Below, piece by piece: positions 43,322-53,203 of a DNA stretch of 64,000 nt. Numbering within the stretch: position 1 is the first letter of the stretch; the number at the start of each line of letters is the position of its first letter. Source of the DNA: Natrinema halophilum (GTDB lineage Archaea; Halobacteriota; Halobacteria; Halobacteriales; Natrialbaceae); contig NZ_CP058601.1 in assembly GCF_013402815.2 (NCBI RefSeq), forward strand, positions 3,410,001 to 3,474,000, written 5' to 3'. The notes under the pieces are model-generated. The model was not told where the DNA came from, did no database searches, and saw only the letters and a list, made by a program, of their open reading frames with translations. A program made the position numbers and the translations under genes.

Positions 43322-43531
43322 TCATACTCTCTCCTGACCACCTCGATAAATGATGTATGAGATAAAGAACCAGCAATATGCGATCGCACCGCCAGTCGTC
43401 AGGGGTGAACGTCCAGCGATGGCGATAAAGAGGATGAGTAGCGGGCCGACCAATAACAGCGAATCAAAGACGCGGTCTTCGGCACCTGCCTCGAGGGGAT
43501 CGTCGACGATCGGGAGATCATCGAGGCTCAT
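43322..43531 (-). CDS. Small two-helix membrane protein linked to trkH
   Basis: 69 residues from the ATG at 43531. Acidic N-terminus (SLDDLPIVDDPLEAGAEDR), then two hydrophobic helices with a short GRSPLTTGG loop. Its start overlaps the trkH stop by 4 bp, so it may be an accessory of the potassium transporter (inference). Confidence 0.65.
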   Translation of the reverse strand: MSLDDLPIVDDPLEAGAEDRVFDSLLLVGPLLILFIAIAGRSPLTTGGAIAYCWFFISYIIYRGGQERV

Positions 43532-45078
43532 TGGTATAGCCCTCCACGACTGAAGATCGTCCGAAGCGTCACCAGAACGGGGATGATCTCGAGGCGGCCG
43601 ATCCACATATTGAACATAAACGTGACCTTCCCAACTGCCGGTAGTGAGTCAGGGCCAGTGATCCCCGACGAGAGCCCGACGTTGCCCTGCGCGCTGGCAA
43701 CCTCGAAGATCACGTTCTCGAGGGCGTACTCGCCTTGTGGGAGAACCAGCAGGAGTACGAACAGCCCGAGTCCGAGGAAGACGAACCAGAGGAGCCCGAT
43801 GATCGCCGCTTCCTCGAACTCTTGGCGCATTTCTTGGTCGTTGAGCCGCCGACCGTTGATTTCTAATCGCCGGACGGCCGTCGTCGGATAAAAGATGTCG
43901 GCGATACGAAACCGAATCCCCTTCAGCAGCGTGAGCGCCCGGATGAGCTTGATTCCGCCGACCGTCGAGCCGGCCGCACCGCCGACGATCATGCCGAACA
44001 CCACGGTGAGCTGTGCCTGGGCCGGCCACCGGCCAAGCGCCACGTTGGTCGCGTCGACGGCGGTCTGGAAGCCGGCGCAGGTCGCCGCCGAGATGAACTG
44101 GAACGAGCCGTACCGAAACGCCGCGAACAGCGATTTGTACGTTCCGCTGACGTAGACGAGCGCGGTGAGCGCGAGCGTCCCGGCACTCATGTAGATGAAC
44201 ACCCATCGCGTCTGGAGGTCCGCATAGAAGTTTCGCAGGTCGCCCTGGAGGATGAGGTAGTGGACGGGGAACGCGATACTACCGAGCATCATAATCGGCA
44301 GGAGCGCGAAGTCGATGGCGGCGCTGTCGTAGGTGGCGATCGAGTTGTCGGTGATCGAGAACCCGCCGGTCGACAGACCAGTCATCGCGTGGTTGATCGC
44401 GCCCCATAGCGGCATGCCGACGACCCAGAGCAGGAGGATCGAGACGAACGTAAAGAGGATGAAGATCCACCAGATGGTCTGAACCGTCGAGACGACGCTC
44501 GGATGGATGCGCTCGGACCGTGCTTCGCTCTCGTAGAGGGTCAACGAGCCGCTGCCGGGGCGGGCGAGGATCGCCGTCGTGAGGACGATTACGCCGACGC
44601 CGCCGACCCACTCGATGAACGAGCGCCACCACTGCAGCGTGCGCGGCAGCACCGCTTCGTTGTCGGTCATCGTCAGCCCGGTCCCGGTGAAGCCGCTCAT
44701 GCTCTCGAAAAGCGCGTTCAGCGGCTCGGTAAACGCCGCGAGCGTCTCCGTCTGCGACGGCGTCTCGACGACTGGCAGCCCGAGTTCGACTGTCCACGCG
44801 ATCAGGAGGAAAGGGAGCGATCCGAAGACCGCGACGAGCAGCCAGCCGGTTGCGGCGATGATCATCCCGTGTAATTTCCCGGGCTGGGTCGCTTCGCGAA
44901 ACTGCGACGTCAGCGCAAAGCCGATACCCAACGGAAGCAACCCAGAGACGATCAGCGCCGGGATCGCCCAGTATTCGTCCCAGACCAGCGGCACCAGTAG
45001 CGAGACGAACAGCAGTCCGGACAGCGCCTCGAGCATCCGCCCGAGATCCCGGCCGATCGTTTCCATCGCTTCGTTCAT
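43528..45078 (-). CDS. trkH: Potassium uptake protein TrkH
   Basis: 516 residues, about ten to eleven helices with four P-loop selectivity filters: ESMSGFTGTGLTM, MTGLSTGGFSI, AATCAGFQTAV and AQGNVGLSSG, the SKT superfamily pattern. It takes up K+, needed in bulk by salt-in haloarchaea, under control of the TrkA ring. The last gene but one of the block; overlaps the small membrane gene. Confidence 0.93.
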   Translation of the reverse strand: MNEAMETIGRDLGRMLEALSGLLFVSLLVPLVWDEYWAIPALIVSGLLPLGIGFALTSQFREATQPGKLHGMIIAATGWLLVAVFGSLPFLLIAWTVELGLPVVETPSQTETLAAFTEPLNALFESMSGFTGTGLTMTDNEAVLPRTLQWWRSFIEWVGGVGVIVLTTAILARPGSGSLTLYESEARSERIHPSVVSTVQTIWWIFILFTFVSILLLWVVGMPLWGAINHAMTGLSTGGFSITDNSIATYDSAAIDFALLPIMMLGSIAFPVHYLILQGDLRNFYADLQTRWVFIYMSAGTLALTALVYVSGTYKSLFAAFRYGSFQFISAATCAGFQTAVDATNVALGRWPAQAQLTVVFGMIVGGAAGSTVGGIKLIRALTLLKGIRFRIADIFYPTTAVRRLEINGRRLNDQEMRQEFEEAAIIGLLWFVFLGLGLFVLLLVLPQGEYALENVIFEVASAQGNVGLSSGITGPDSLPAVGKVTFMFNMWIGRLEIIPVLVTLRTIFSRGGLYQ

Positions 45079-45203
45079 GCGTTACTTACTCCTTGAGCCG
45101 AGTTCGTGTTTGATCTGAGCTTTTGAGTGCTTGCTCGAGCCACGACAAGCCTGATGTCCGCTTTGGTCGCGAGAGACAAGCCACTCGCTTTCTGTCCCAT
45201 ATA

Positions 45204-45890
45204 TCAGTATACTCTATCTTCGGGATGGCCGAATATGTCGGTGAGGTCGGGCGTCGCTCCGAAGCCCGAATAGACAGTGAGCAAATCGTCGACTTCGATC
45301 CGTGTACTTCCCTGCGGAGTGAGCGGTGGATCCTGTCCGTCGCGTTCAATCGCGACGACCAGCACGTCATCGGGAAGGAGATCCTCGTCGGCTGTTTCAC
45401 TGAGGGTTTTGCCGGCGATCGGTGCGTTCTCGGTGACGCGAATCTCGAACACTTCTGCCCGGTCGCCGATGCGCATGTAGTCAACGATCGCCGGCCGGGC
45501 AACTGCTCGGTACAGATACTCGGCGATGAGTTCTTGGGGGTTTTCCATCGTGTTGACGCCGATCTGGCGGAACACATTCATGTGTTCAGGATCGTGGACG
45601 ACTGAGACGATTGCCGGCACCTCGTATTCCTGAGCGAGCAAACTGACCATGATGTTAGTCGCATCCCGATCGGTCGTGCTAATCAGCCCGTCGGCTTGCT
45701 CAATACCAGCGTCCGCGAGCACGTTGTTGACCGTTGCATCCTCGTTGAGGACCATGCAGTCGTATTGGCCAGCGACGTGGTCGGCACGTTTCTCGTCGCG
45801 CTCGACCACGACGACTTCGTTACCAGAGCGAGTCGCGATATCGATGAGCGGCATTCCGATGTCCCCCGCACCGACGATGACGATATACAT
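45204..45890 (-). CDS. trkA: Potassium channel regulator TrkA
   Basis: 228 residues. RCK_N domain with the nucleotide loop VGAGDIGMPL and acidic VVVERDEK (about 1-125), then RCK_C (about 140-220, VFEIRVTENAPIAGKTLSE). It binds NAD(H)/ATP and gates TrkH. Lies 125 bp from trkH and 6 bp from the APC-Usp gene. Confidence 0.93.
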   Translation of the reverse strand: MYIVIVGAGDIGMPLIDIATRSGNEVVVVERDEKRADHVAGQYDCMVLNEDATVNNVLADAGIEQADGLISTTDRDATNIMVSLLAQEYEVPAIVSVVHDPEHMNVFRQIGVNTMENPQELIAEYLYRAVARPAIVDYMRIGDRAEVFEIRVTENAPIAGKTLSETADEDLLPDDVLVVAIERDGQDPPLTPQGSTRIEVDDLLTVYSGFGATPDLTDIFGHPEDRVY

Positions 45891-45896
45891 GGAAGC

Positions 45897-48233
45897 TCAC
45901 ACCTCCAGCCGACGCGCGAGCGCTTCTCCAATCGACATCGGCGATTCCTCCGGCCCACGAGCCATGACGACCGTTCCCGCCGCATGCTCACCGACGCTCT
46001 CGGGGAGCGAGCCGAATATGGCCTGCGAGATTGTGTTGTCCCGCGTTGCACCCACACAGATCGTATCGTACTCATCTGCGGCGTCGAGGATTGCCTGTTC
46101 GACATCGTCGGCGACGTCGACGTGTGTGTCGTACGTCATGTATTCGATTCCTGCCTGTTGTGCCAACTCGTCGATCAGCGCTTCACCGCGCTGGACGGGA
46201 TCTTCGTCACTCCCGTCGGTAGCCGGCGGTTGGACATTGAACAGTGTGAGCGACGCATTCTCGGCAGCGGAGACGAACTCGGCAGCGCGTTGCGCGGCAA
46301 CCGGCGCGTGCGGCCCCTCGCCGGCAAGGACCATTATGTCCCCCTCGGCACGGCCGCTGTCCGGACCGAGTTTCACGAGCGTCGCGTCACACGTCGCACG
46401 ACCGATGACCGGATCGATCGTTGAGCCGAGGACGTGATCGCGGGTACTTCGCGTCCCCTGCCAGCCGACGAGCACGTGATCGGCGGCCTCATCCTCGATG
46501 ACATCGAGAATCGCCGACCCGGCGTCTCGACCGACGATCGCTCGCGTCCGTAAGCCGACGTCGAGACCGGCCGCAATATCTCGGGCGGCGTCGAGGAGTT
46601 GCTGCTGTCGTTCGACGCGCTCCTCTTCGAACGCGAGATCCTGTGACAGCGAGGTCTGTTGGGGGACTTCGATGACGTTCACCGCGATGACTTCGGCGTT
46701 ATCCGCGTCGTGGGCGTGTGCACTGGCAGCCGCCATGCGAAGGAGATCGCGTTCCGTCTCTGGGTTCGCGACGGGAACGACGACCCGGTACTGGCCGTTT
46801 CCGTCCGCGACTGGCGTCGGCTCGGGTGCGATCGCTTCGCCCAGCAGGCTCTCGCTGAGCGCTCGGTCGCGGGCGTAGAAGCGGTACCAGAGGACCCCTC
46901 CGAGGACGATAACGGTGCCGATAGCACCGACGGGCGTCGGGGTAACCGGCAGTGAGAGACGAACACCGGCCACGCCCAGTTCCGCGGGCACCCACTCAAC
47001 TGACATCTGGAATAGAACCGCCAGACAGGCGATCGCTCCGACGATCGGCACGATCGGGTAGACGAGACCGGGAATCCGGAACGAGGGATCGTAGTCGTCG
47101 GGGTCAGCTCGCCGCAGCACGACGACGGCGACGTGAACGAGCGCGTAGGTGACGAGATACATGAAACTCGCCACCTCCGCGAGCGTCCCGACGCCGACGC
47201 CGATCGCGATCAACGCGAGCGTGATGATGCCCGTCGCGGTGATCGAGCGATATGGCGTTCGGAATCGGTCATGGACCTCGTTGAGCCAGTTGACCAAGAT
47301 CCGGTCGCGACCCATGGCGAAGTTGACCCGCGCGGCTGAGAGGATCGACGCGTTTGCGCTCGAGACTGTCGCCAGAACGGCACCGACGATCATGAGGAGC
47401 GCACCGAGCGGGCCGAAGAACACCTCGGCCACGTCTGCGACGGGAATCGGCGACGAGGAGAGGACCTCGATCGACAGCGTCCCTGTCGAAACGAACATCA
47501 CGCCAACATACATCAGAGTCGGTGTGACGACTGACGCGATCATCGCCAGCGGAAGGTTCCGACTCGGATTCTTGATCTCTTCGGCACTGGTCGCGATGAC
47601 TTCGAATCCGATGAACGTGACGTAGACCGTGCCGATCGTCGCCGCGACCGCCGGCCAGCCCTCAGGATTGAACTCGCCGAGGGTCGGTCCGCTAAGGATC
47701 CCGAGTCCGAGGAACGCGAAGATGAGTCCGACAAGGGTGAGGACGATCACGTTCTGCAGGGCCCCGGTCTCCTTGACGCCGTAGTAGTTGACGGCCGTCA
47801 GAAACGCCGCCATCACCAGTGCCGCGACCGTGATTCCGACCTGACCCCAACCGGCAAGGAAGCCCACGTACTGGCCGAGTCCGGGCAGGAGGTACTGGCC
47901 GAACCCGATCATGTAGAACGCCGACGCGAAGGTCAGTCCGGCCCACATTCCCCAGCCGATGATGCTGCCGAAGAACGGCCCGAGCGCGCGATTGACATAG
48001 TAGTAACTCCCGCCCGCTTTCGGCATTCCGGTGGCCAGTTCGGACAGCGAGAGTGCAGCCATCAGCGAGATAGTGCCGCCCAAGAAAAACGATATCATGC
48101 TCGCTGGTCCGGCTTGATCGGCCGCGATGCTCGGCAGGACGAAGATCCCGGCACCGATCATCGTCCCGAGACCGATCGTGTACGCCTCGAGAAAGCCGAG
48201 ATCGCGAGCGAGTTCCTGTTCGCCGCTACTCAT
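45897..48233 (-). CDS. APC family permease with two C-terminal Usp domains
   Basis: 778 residues. Residues 1-440 hold twelve helices of an APC transporter (GLGTMIGAGIFVLPS near the first helix, GFEVIATSAEEIKNP in the middle). Residues about 480-615 and 625-765 are two universal stress protein folds (VVVPVANPETERDLLRMA, MVLAGEGPHAPVAAQRAAEF). This fusion is common in haloarchaea. Substrate probably an amino acid; nucleotide binding by the Usp parts may gate it (inference). Next to the Trk genes. Confidence 0.9.
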   Translation of the reverse strand: MSSGEQELARDLGFLEAYTIGLGTMIGAGIFVLPSIAADQAGPASMISFFLGGTISLMAALSLSELATGMPKAGGSYYYVNRALGPFFGSIIGWGMWAGLTFASAFYMIGFGQYLLPGLGQYVGFLAGWGQVGITVAALVMAAFLTAVNYYGVKETGALQNVIVLTLVGLIFAFLGLGILSGPTLGEFNPEGWPAVAATIGTVYVTFIGFEVIATSAEEIKNPSRNLPLAMIASVVTPTLMYVGVMFVSTGTLSIEVLSSSPIPVADVAEVFFGPLGALLMIVGAVLATVSSANASILSAARVNFAMGRDRILVNWLNEVHDRFRTPYRSITATGIITLALIAIGVGVGTLAEVASFMYLVTYALVHVAVVVLRRADPDDYDPSFRIPGLVYPIVPIVGAIACLAVLFQMSVEWVPAELGVAGVRLSLPVTPTPVGAIGTVIVLGGVLWYRFYARDRALSESLLGEAIAPEPTPVADGNGQYRVVVPVANPETERDLLRMAAASAHAHDADNAEVIAVNVIEVPQQTSLSQDLAFEEERVERQQQLLDAARDIAAGLDVGLRTRAIVGRDAGSAILDVIEDEAADHVLVGWQGTRSTRDHVLGSTIDPVIGRATCDATLVKLGPDSGRAEGDIMVLAGEGPHAPVAAQRAAEFVSAAENASLTLFNVQPPATDGSDEDPVQRGEALIDELAQQAGIEYMTYDTHVDVADDVEQAILDAADEYDTICVGATRDNTISQAIFGSLPESVGEHAAGTVVMARGPEESPMSIGEALARRLEV

Positions 48234-48286
48234 CTGTCAACACCTCTCGCGATCGACGCTGCCACTGTTCGGTCGTGGCTCTCCCG

Positions 48287-48709
48287 TCAACCGTCATCTG
48301 TGACTTCCTCCTCCTGAAGTGCAATAACGGGTCGATCAGCCTCCGTGATCAGTTTCAGCGCTTTATCTCCAGAGAGGAACTGGACGACGCGACTGCCGCC
48401 GCGGGGCCGAAACGCGATCGCGCTGGCATCGACGTCCGCTGCGAAATCGATGACGGCATCGACGACGCTTCTCGAGTACAAGATTTCCTCCTGTACATCG
48501 GGGATGAGTTCACGAAATGCAGCGAACGCATCTGCCGCCCTTGATTCTGCCTGCTCGAGCGGTAGCTTATCGGGAGCGCCGTCACCCTTTTCGACGACAT
48601 GGACGACTGTTATCTGATCGAATCGATGCCGTTTGAGGACCGTCGCCGTGGCGCGGGCGTCGTCCTCATCGGCGACTGGCACCACCGCGTGCTCCGTGAG
48701 TGAGTGCAT
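48287..48709 (-). CDS. Universal stress protein (UspA)
   Basis: 140 residues, a single Usp Rossmann-like domain: start [17 protein letters not shown], middle [13 protein letters not shown]. The usual G-2x-G-9x-G ATP loop is [18 protein letters not shown]. Same strand as the APC-Usp gene, 53 bp upstream of it. Confidence 0.88.
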   Translation of the reverse strand: MHSLTEHAVVPVADEDDARATATVLKRHRFDQITVVHVVEKGDGAPDKLPLEQAESRAADAFAAFRELIPDVQEEILYSRSVVDAVIDFAADVDASAIAFRPRGGSRVVQFLSGDKALKLITEADRPVIALQEEEVTDDG

Positions 48710-48715
48710 CGTCGG

Positions 48716-49066
48716 TCACCCTTCATCATGGACGTCGCCCAGAAACGCCCAGTGTAACGTTTCCTCCCCGTCCGGGTGTCGCTCCCGCGTTACGTGGTAG
48801 AGCGAAACGGGTTTCGAATCTCCCTCTCCGTGATTCGGTGGACGGTGTTTGACGAGAGTGTAAATCCCCTCATCTTCGATATCGATGACCTCACCGGTTG
48901 CTTCCTCGCGGATCTGTTCCTCGATCGGTGGCTGGCTCGACTCGAGCAGCTGATCGACGTACTCACGTACTGCGTGAAGTTCCGGCGACTCGAGCGTGTC
49001 GAGTTCCTCGATGAGGGCCGCCGGGAGTCGCTCCGTGGGCGATCGTTTATCGTCCGAGTCAGGCAT
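48716..49066 (-). CDS. Conserved hypothetical protein (116 aa)
   Basis: A helical N-terminal half (LPAALIEELDTLESPELHAV) and a beta-rich C-terminal half (VIDIEDEGIYTLVKHRPP, SLYHVTRERHPDGEETLHWAF). I recall similar proteins beside haloarchaeal transport and stress genes but know no name. Six bases upstream of the Usp gene, so first of the stress/transport block. Confidence 0.65.
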   Translation of the reverse strand: MPDSDDKRSPTERLPAALIEELDTLESPELHAVREYVDQLLESSQPPIEEQIREEATGEVIDIEDEGIYTLVKHRPPNHGEGDSKPVSLYHVTRERHPDGEETLHWAFLGDVHDEG

Positions 49067-49298
49067 ACATATGTCCCTGTCGCGGATAGCAAAATAAATT
49101 CCGCTGAAGGTTGCGATTCGTTTGTTAATTTTGAATAATCTTGTGTATCGTTCGATGTCACGAAAAGACAGTCTATCCCTCGAAATCGTCGGTGTTGTAT
49201 CGAGCCACGTAGGGTATCAATGGCGACGAGGACAGGTTTCTCACCAAGAACCAAAGATAACTTAAATGTAGCTGGGGAACCAATTACGGGGTATAAGT

Positions 49299-50042
49299 AT
49301 GACCCGGGTGATCGATGACGTTGACGAGCAGATCCTGTATTATCTCACGCGAGAGGCTCGACATACGTCAGCACCGGACATCGCCGAGAAGGTGGACGTC
49401 TCTCCGCCGACGGTCCGGAATCGAATTCGCCGACTCGAAGAAGATGGTATTATCAACGGTTATCACGCGCACATTAATTACGAACGGGCGGACGGTCGAC
49501 TGACGAATCTCTTTATTTGTAGCACGTCGGCGACCGACCGACAGGAGCTGGCCCAGCGGGTACTTGACGTTCCAGGCGTCATCAACGTCAGGGAGATTAT
49601 GACGGGGAAGGGTGATCTCCAAGTCAAAGTTATCGGGACGGACACCGATGACCTCACGCGCATCGCGCAAGATATCACCGCCCTCGGAATCGAAATCGAC
49701 GATGAAGGACTCGTTCACCGAGAATACTTCCGCCCGTACGCGCAGTTCGGCCCGCGAGAAAAAGAGCCAATCTCGCCAGTAACCGGTGTCGCGGGCCTTT
49801 CCGGGGACGCAGATGTCATCGAAGTCATCGTCAAAGACGGGGCGCCGATTGCGGGCAAGACGCTCCAACAAGCGAATGAAGAGTGTCTCATCCCATCGAG
49901 CGTTCTAGTCGTAAGGATCGACCGGGACCATCAGGCCATCACTCCGACGGGGGAGACGATAATCGAAGTAAACGACTTCGTGACGGTCCACTCGCGGTCA
50001 GGAATCACTGATGATACCTTGGCGGTTTTCACCGGTGGATAG
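49299..50042 (+). CDS. Lrp/AsnC-type regulator fused to an RCK_C domain
   Basis: 247 residues. HTH_AsnC at 5-55 (VDEQILYYLTREARHTSAPD, VSPPTVRNRIRRLEEDGII), an AsnC-like ligand part at 65-140 and an RCK_C/TrkA_C fold at about 170-245 (VIEVIVKDGAPIAGKTLQQA, VRIDRDHQAITPTGET). The RCK_C part resembles that of TrkA three genes away. It faces the Trk/APC/Usp block divergently and is its likely regulator, perhaps sensing the ligand RCK_C binds (inference). Confidence 0.88.
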   Translation: MTRVIDDVDEQILYYLTREARHTSAPDIAEKVDVSPPTVRNRIRRLEEDGIINGYHAHINYERADGRLTNLFICSTSATDRQELAQRVLDVPGVINVREIMTGKGDLQVKVIGTDTDDLTRIAQDITALGIEIDDEGLVHREYFRPYAQFGPREKEPISPVTGVAGLSGDADVIEVIVKDGAPIAGKTLQQANEECLIPSSVLVVRIDRDHQAITPTGETIIEVNDFVTVHSRSGITDDTLAVFTGG

Positions 50043-50342
50043 TTACTGAAAGCGGTATCCTGCTTTTCTAATTGGCCAAGTGGCTTGCTCCCCTCCTGCT
50101 TGCGCTCATCTTTGCACTGTAACCGTCAGGGAGCGTAATCTTCCTCCGGGGGTCACACGTCGAGAAAACCGGTTTCTCAAATATGCACACGAGACAGAAA
50201 CCGTCGTGTGCATATCGATCCTCGATCTCGCAACCCGGGCCCGGAACTCCTCTAACAGATTGATAGAAACACCCCGATTATGGGCGATATTCCGGGTTGA
50301 GACGCTACCGATTCGAGGCAGGCAACCCCTCGGTACCGCCAG
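50043..50342. other. Intergenic region between two regulators
   Basis: 300 bp between the ends of the Lrp-RCK gene and the HTH-10 gene (convergent). I see no gene, tRNA or repeat; a short ttttctaattgg stretch after the Lrp stop may end transcription. Confidence 0.4.
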
Positions 50343-51077
50343 CTACTCGGCCGCCGGTTCGGTCTGATTCGTCCGGTCGACTTGCAGCGGATTTCCCGCC
50401 GACGTTGCGGTGACCAATCGCAAGAACTGCCCCGCGTTCGTCAGGAGTTTGTTCTCAGCCTTCCGCAGGTGTTCTTCGTACGTTGAACGAGCGACGGCGG
50501 TCTGATCTGCCAGCTCGCGGAGCGACGTCTTCCGCGGTTGCTCGTAGTACCCGCGTTCCAGCGCCAGCCGAAGCGCCGCTAGCTGTCGCTCTGTCGCGTC
50601 TTCGAACAACTGATCGACCGGGGCCAACATACTGTGTGGGATCTGCTGTTCCGTCATCGCCGTCTTCGAGAGCACCTCGACGTCGCGATCAGCCTCGAGA
50701 TCGCGGAGGAGGTCTCGAACGTCGGTCTCGGAAAACGCGATAACCGTGTAGTGCTCCCATCCCTGTCGGTGAATCGTCGGCGGCTGGTACAGGCAGTTGT
50801 ACTCCTCGAACCGTTCGATGATGGAGTCCTCCAACGAACAGAGACACGACTGTGTGACGACGTGGAGCCCGGACTCGTCGATCGATTTGTGAAGGACCGT
50901 TCCTATCTGGTCGATTGCGTCGAGTAAATCGTCAGTCGGCGATTCTGCGGACGTGATCTCGATCACCTGACAGTCGCTCAGATACCACTCGCGGATCGTG
51001 AGATCCGGATGATGTTCCGAGATTTCTCGGTACGGGCAGTCGTGTTTGACCCGGAACGAGGCCTCGTACAAGCTCAT
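50343..51077 (-). CDS. HTH-10 (Bat-type) transcription regulator
   Basis: 244 residues from the ATG at 51077; ATGs at 51119 and 51131 would add a few residues. An N-terminal sensor part with no named motif (SLYEASFRVKHDCPYREIS) and the HTH-10 domain at about 180-235: ATERQLAALRLALERGYYEQ, TSLRELADQTAVARSTYEEH and LRKAENKLL. Divergent from the MBL-like gene and MFS gene, which it probably regulates. Four cysteines (CP, DC, CLC) in the sensor part could bind metal or react with sulfur species (inference). Confidence 0.85.
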   Translation of the reverse strand: MSLYEASFRVKHDCPYREISEHHPDLTIREWYLSDCQVIEITSAESPTDDLLDAIDQIGTVLHKSIDESGLHVVTQSCLCSLEDSIIERFEEYNCLYQPPTIHRQGWEHYTVIAFSETDVRDLLRDLEADRDVEVLSKTAMTEQQIPHSMLAPVDQLFEDATERQLAALRLALERGYYEQPRKTSLRELADQTAVARSTYEEHLRKAENKLLTNAGQFLRLVTATSAGNPLQVDRTNQTEPAAE

Positions 51078-51166
51078 ACGTGGACAGACGGTCCGAACGG
51101 AATTAATGGTGCCGGTCATGTCTGGCATCACCTATATTCTAACACGCTTCGTATCGGGAAACACTG

Positions 51167-51856
51167 ATGGCAGAGAGATGCCCGGAGTGGCTGAGTGAGC
51201 GATTACGAGCCGACGGAGACGGTCCGCTCGCGCTCGATATCCGCCTCGAGGCGGATGTCGACGACCGCCACATCCCGAACGGTATCGACGACGATGACTG
51301 CGATGAGCTACCTGACGATCACGACGCGACGAAGGGTACACTCGCTACCGACCCAACGGCCCTCGAGGACGGCCAGACCGCGCCCGTCGGCCAGTTCGAG
51401 ATCATCTCCGCGCCCGGACGCGATGAGGGGTGCGTCTCGTTCGATATCGACGGTGCGGGGCTACTGACGGGCGAGATGGGCTTCCAGGGGAGGATGGGCC
51501 GCGTCTATCTCGGGGTCGAGGCCGGCATCGAAGAATCCGACACCGAACAGAATGCAGCGACGCTCCACGAGCACCTCCAGCGGCTACTGGAGCGGCCGAA
51601 TGACGCGGTGGTTCTGCCGGCGCACGAACCATGCTCACCCGAGACGCCGGTGTACGCGGCCCTCGCTGCGGTCAGCGAACGGGCTACGGATCTCGGTCGT
51701 GGCCGTGCGGGATTCGTCGGAAAGTCCGTTTCGCTCGTCTCAGATCATGCGCCGAGTTTCGAGCGGCTCACTCGATCGAACGTGGGGCAGGAATCGGTTC
51801 CGGCCGATGAACTGGTTGTCCCGGAACTGTGCCCTCGCAACGGCGTAGCGGGGTAA
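51167..51856 (+). CDS. Degenerate rhodanese/metallo-beta-lactamase chimera
   Basis: 229 residues. Residues 20-50 look like the opening of a rhodanese (LALDIRLEADVDDRHIPNGI); from about 60 the sequence jumps into the second half of an MBL hydrolase (VGQFEIISAPGRDEGCVSFD, GAGLLTGEMGF, AVVLPAHEPCSPETPVYAAL). The H-x-H-x-D-H metal site is missing, the HTxG ligand is APGRDEG and the bridging Asp is Glu, so it should be inactive. It seems the product of an internal deletion in a sulfur-dioxygenase-like fusion. Frame is intact and codon use normal, so it may still be made. Confidence 0.7.
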   Translation: MAERCPEWLSERLRADGDGPLALDIRLEADVDDRHIPNGIDDDDCDELPDDHDATKGTLATDPTALEDGQTAPVGQFEIISAPGRDEGCVSFDIDGAGLLTGEMGFQGRMGRVYLGVEAGIEESDTEQNAATLHEHLQRLLERPNDAVVLPAHEPCSPETPVYAALAAVSERATDLGRGRAGFVGKSVSLVSDHAPSFERLTRSNVGQESVPADELVVPELCPRNGVAG

Positions 51857-51860
51857 ATCG

Positions 51861-53150
51861 ATGACTGCGGGAACTGAACTCGAACAGGGAATCCGCGAGC
51901 ACCTGGGGCAATTTACACTGCATATCCTGTTGGTGTTCGCGACCGGGTTGACGATCGGGTCCGAGCGCGCCGTCGTGCCCGTGCTCGGTCGCGACGTGCT
52001 CGGCGTCGAATCGCTGTTTGTCGTGGGGTCGTTCGTCGTTTCGTTCGGCTTCGTCAAGGCGCTGCTCAACCTCTATGCCGGCAAGTGGGGCGAGGAGTAC
52101 GGCCGAAAGCCGGTCCTCGTCCTCGGATGGGCAACCGCGTTACCCCTTCCGCTCATCCTCATTCTCGCCCCGAGCTGGGGCTGGATCACGGTCGGGAACG
52201 TCTTGCTGGGTATCAATCAGGCGTTGACCTGGAGTATGGCGATCAACGCGAAGATCGATCTCGCGGGCCCCGACCAACGCGGACTCGCAGTCGGCATCGA
52301 CGAGGCGTTTGGCTACACCGGCGTCGCAGTCGGCGCGTGGGTTACGGGCGTCATCGCTGGACAGACGAGTCTCCGGCCGGAACCGTTTTACTTCCTCGGA
52401 GCGGTCGTCGTGCTGGCGTTTCTCGTTTCGATCTTCCTGATCAGGGAGACCGTCCAGTATGCACAGGCCGAAGCTGACGACGATCACCACGACGCGGATC
52501 TCCCGTTCAACGAGGTACTGAAGCGGGCGACCTACGGCGACCGGACGCTGTTCGCTGCCGCGCAGGCAGGCCACATCGAGAACTACGTGGATACGCTGTT
52601 CTGGATCGCGGTGCCGCTGTATCTCACAAGTCGGGGACTCGGCATCGCCGCAGTCGGTATCGTCGTCGGCGTCCACAGCGCGATGTATTTCCTGCAAATT
52701 GTGACGGGAGGACTTGCAGACCGTATTGGCCGCCGTCCGCCGGTGATCTGGGGGATGTTCATCGCGGGAGCCGGCGTCCTCGGAATGGTATTCGTCGACG
52801 GGTATCTCCCGTGGACTGTGCTGGCCGCTGTCTCCGGAGTCGGCATGGCGCTACTGTATCCGAACTTGATGACCGTACCAGGCGATGCCGCTCACCCGAC
52901 GTGGCGGTCGGCAGGAATGGGCGTTTATCGGATGTGGCGGGATTCCGGCTACGGAGTCGGCGCAATCCTGATCGGGCTCTCGATGGAGTTCGTACACGCC
53001 GAGGCCGCGTTCTACATGACCGCAATTCTGATGTTCGTCTCGGGGGCGGTCGTGTACGTCTGGATGGAAGAGACGCATCCCGACTTCGGGACCCACAAGC
53101 CACCTGCCCCTGCGACAGAACCGGCCACTCGAGCGGTGTCCGAGAAGTGA
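51861..53150 (+). CDS. MFS transporter
   Basis: 429 residues with twelve helices. Motif A-type loop AGKWGEEYGRKPVLV after helix two and TGGLADRIGRRPPVI after helix eight. Four bases after the chimera gene, so one operon. Substrate unknown; the sulfur-linked neighbours suggest a sulfur compound or toxic anion (weak inference). Confidence 0.88.
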   Translation: MTAGTELEQGIREHLGQFTLHILLVFATGLTIGSERAVVPVLGRDVLGVESLFVVGSFVVSFGFVKALLNLYAGKWGEEYGRKPVLVLGWATALPLPLILILAPSWGWITVGNVLLGINQALTWSMAINAKIDLAGPDQRGLAVGIDEAFGYTGVAVGAWVTGVIAGQTSLRPEPFYFLGAVVVLAFLVSIFLIRETVQYAQAEADDDHHDADLPFNEVLKRATYGDRTLFAAAQAGHIENYVDTLFWIAVPLYLTSRGLGIAAVGIVVGVHSAMYFLQIVTGGLADRIGRRPPVIWGMFIAGAGVLGMVFVDGYLPWTVLAAVSGVGMALLYPNLMTVPGDAAHPTWRSAGMGVYRMWRDSGYGVGAILIGLSMEFVHAEAAFYMTAILMFVSGAVVYVWMEETHPDFGTHKPPAPATEPATRAVSEK

Positions 53151-53203
53151 ACCCGGCGTGAAGGGTGAGCAGGATACTCGCTCGCCCGATGGCCAATCGC
53201 TTC

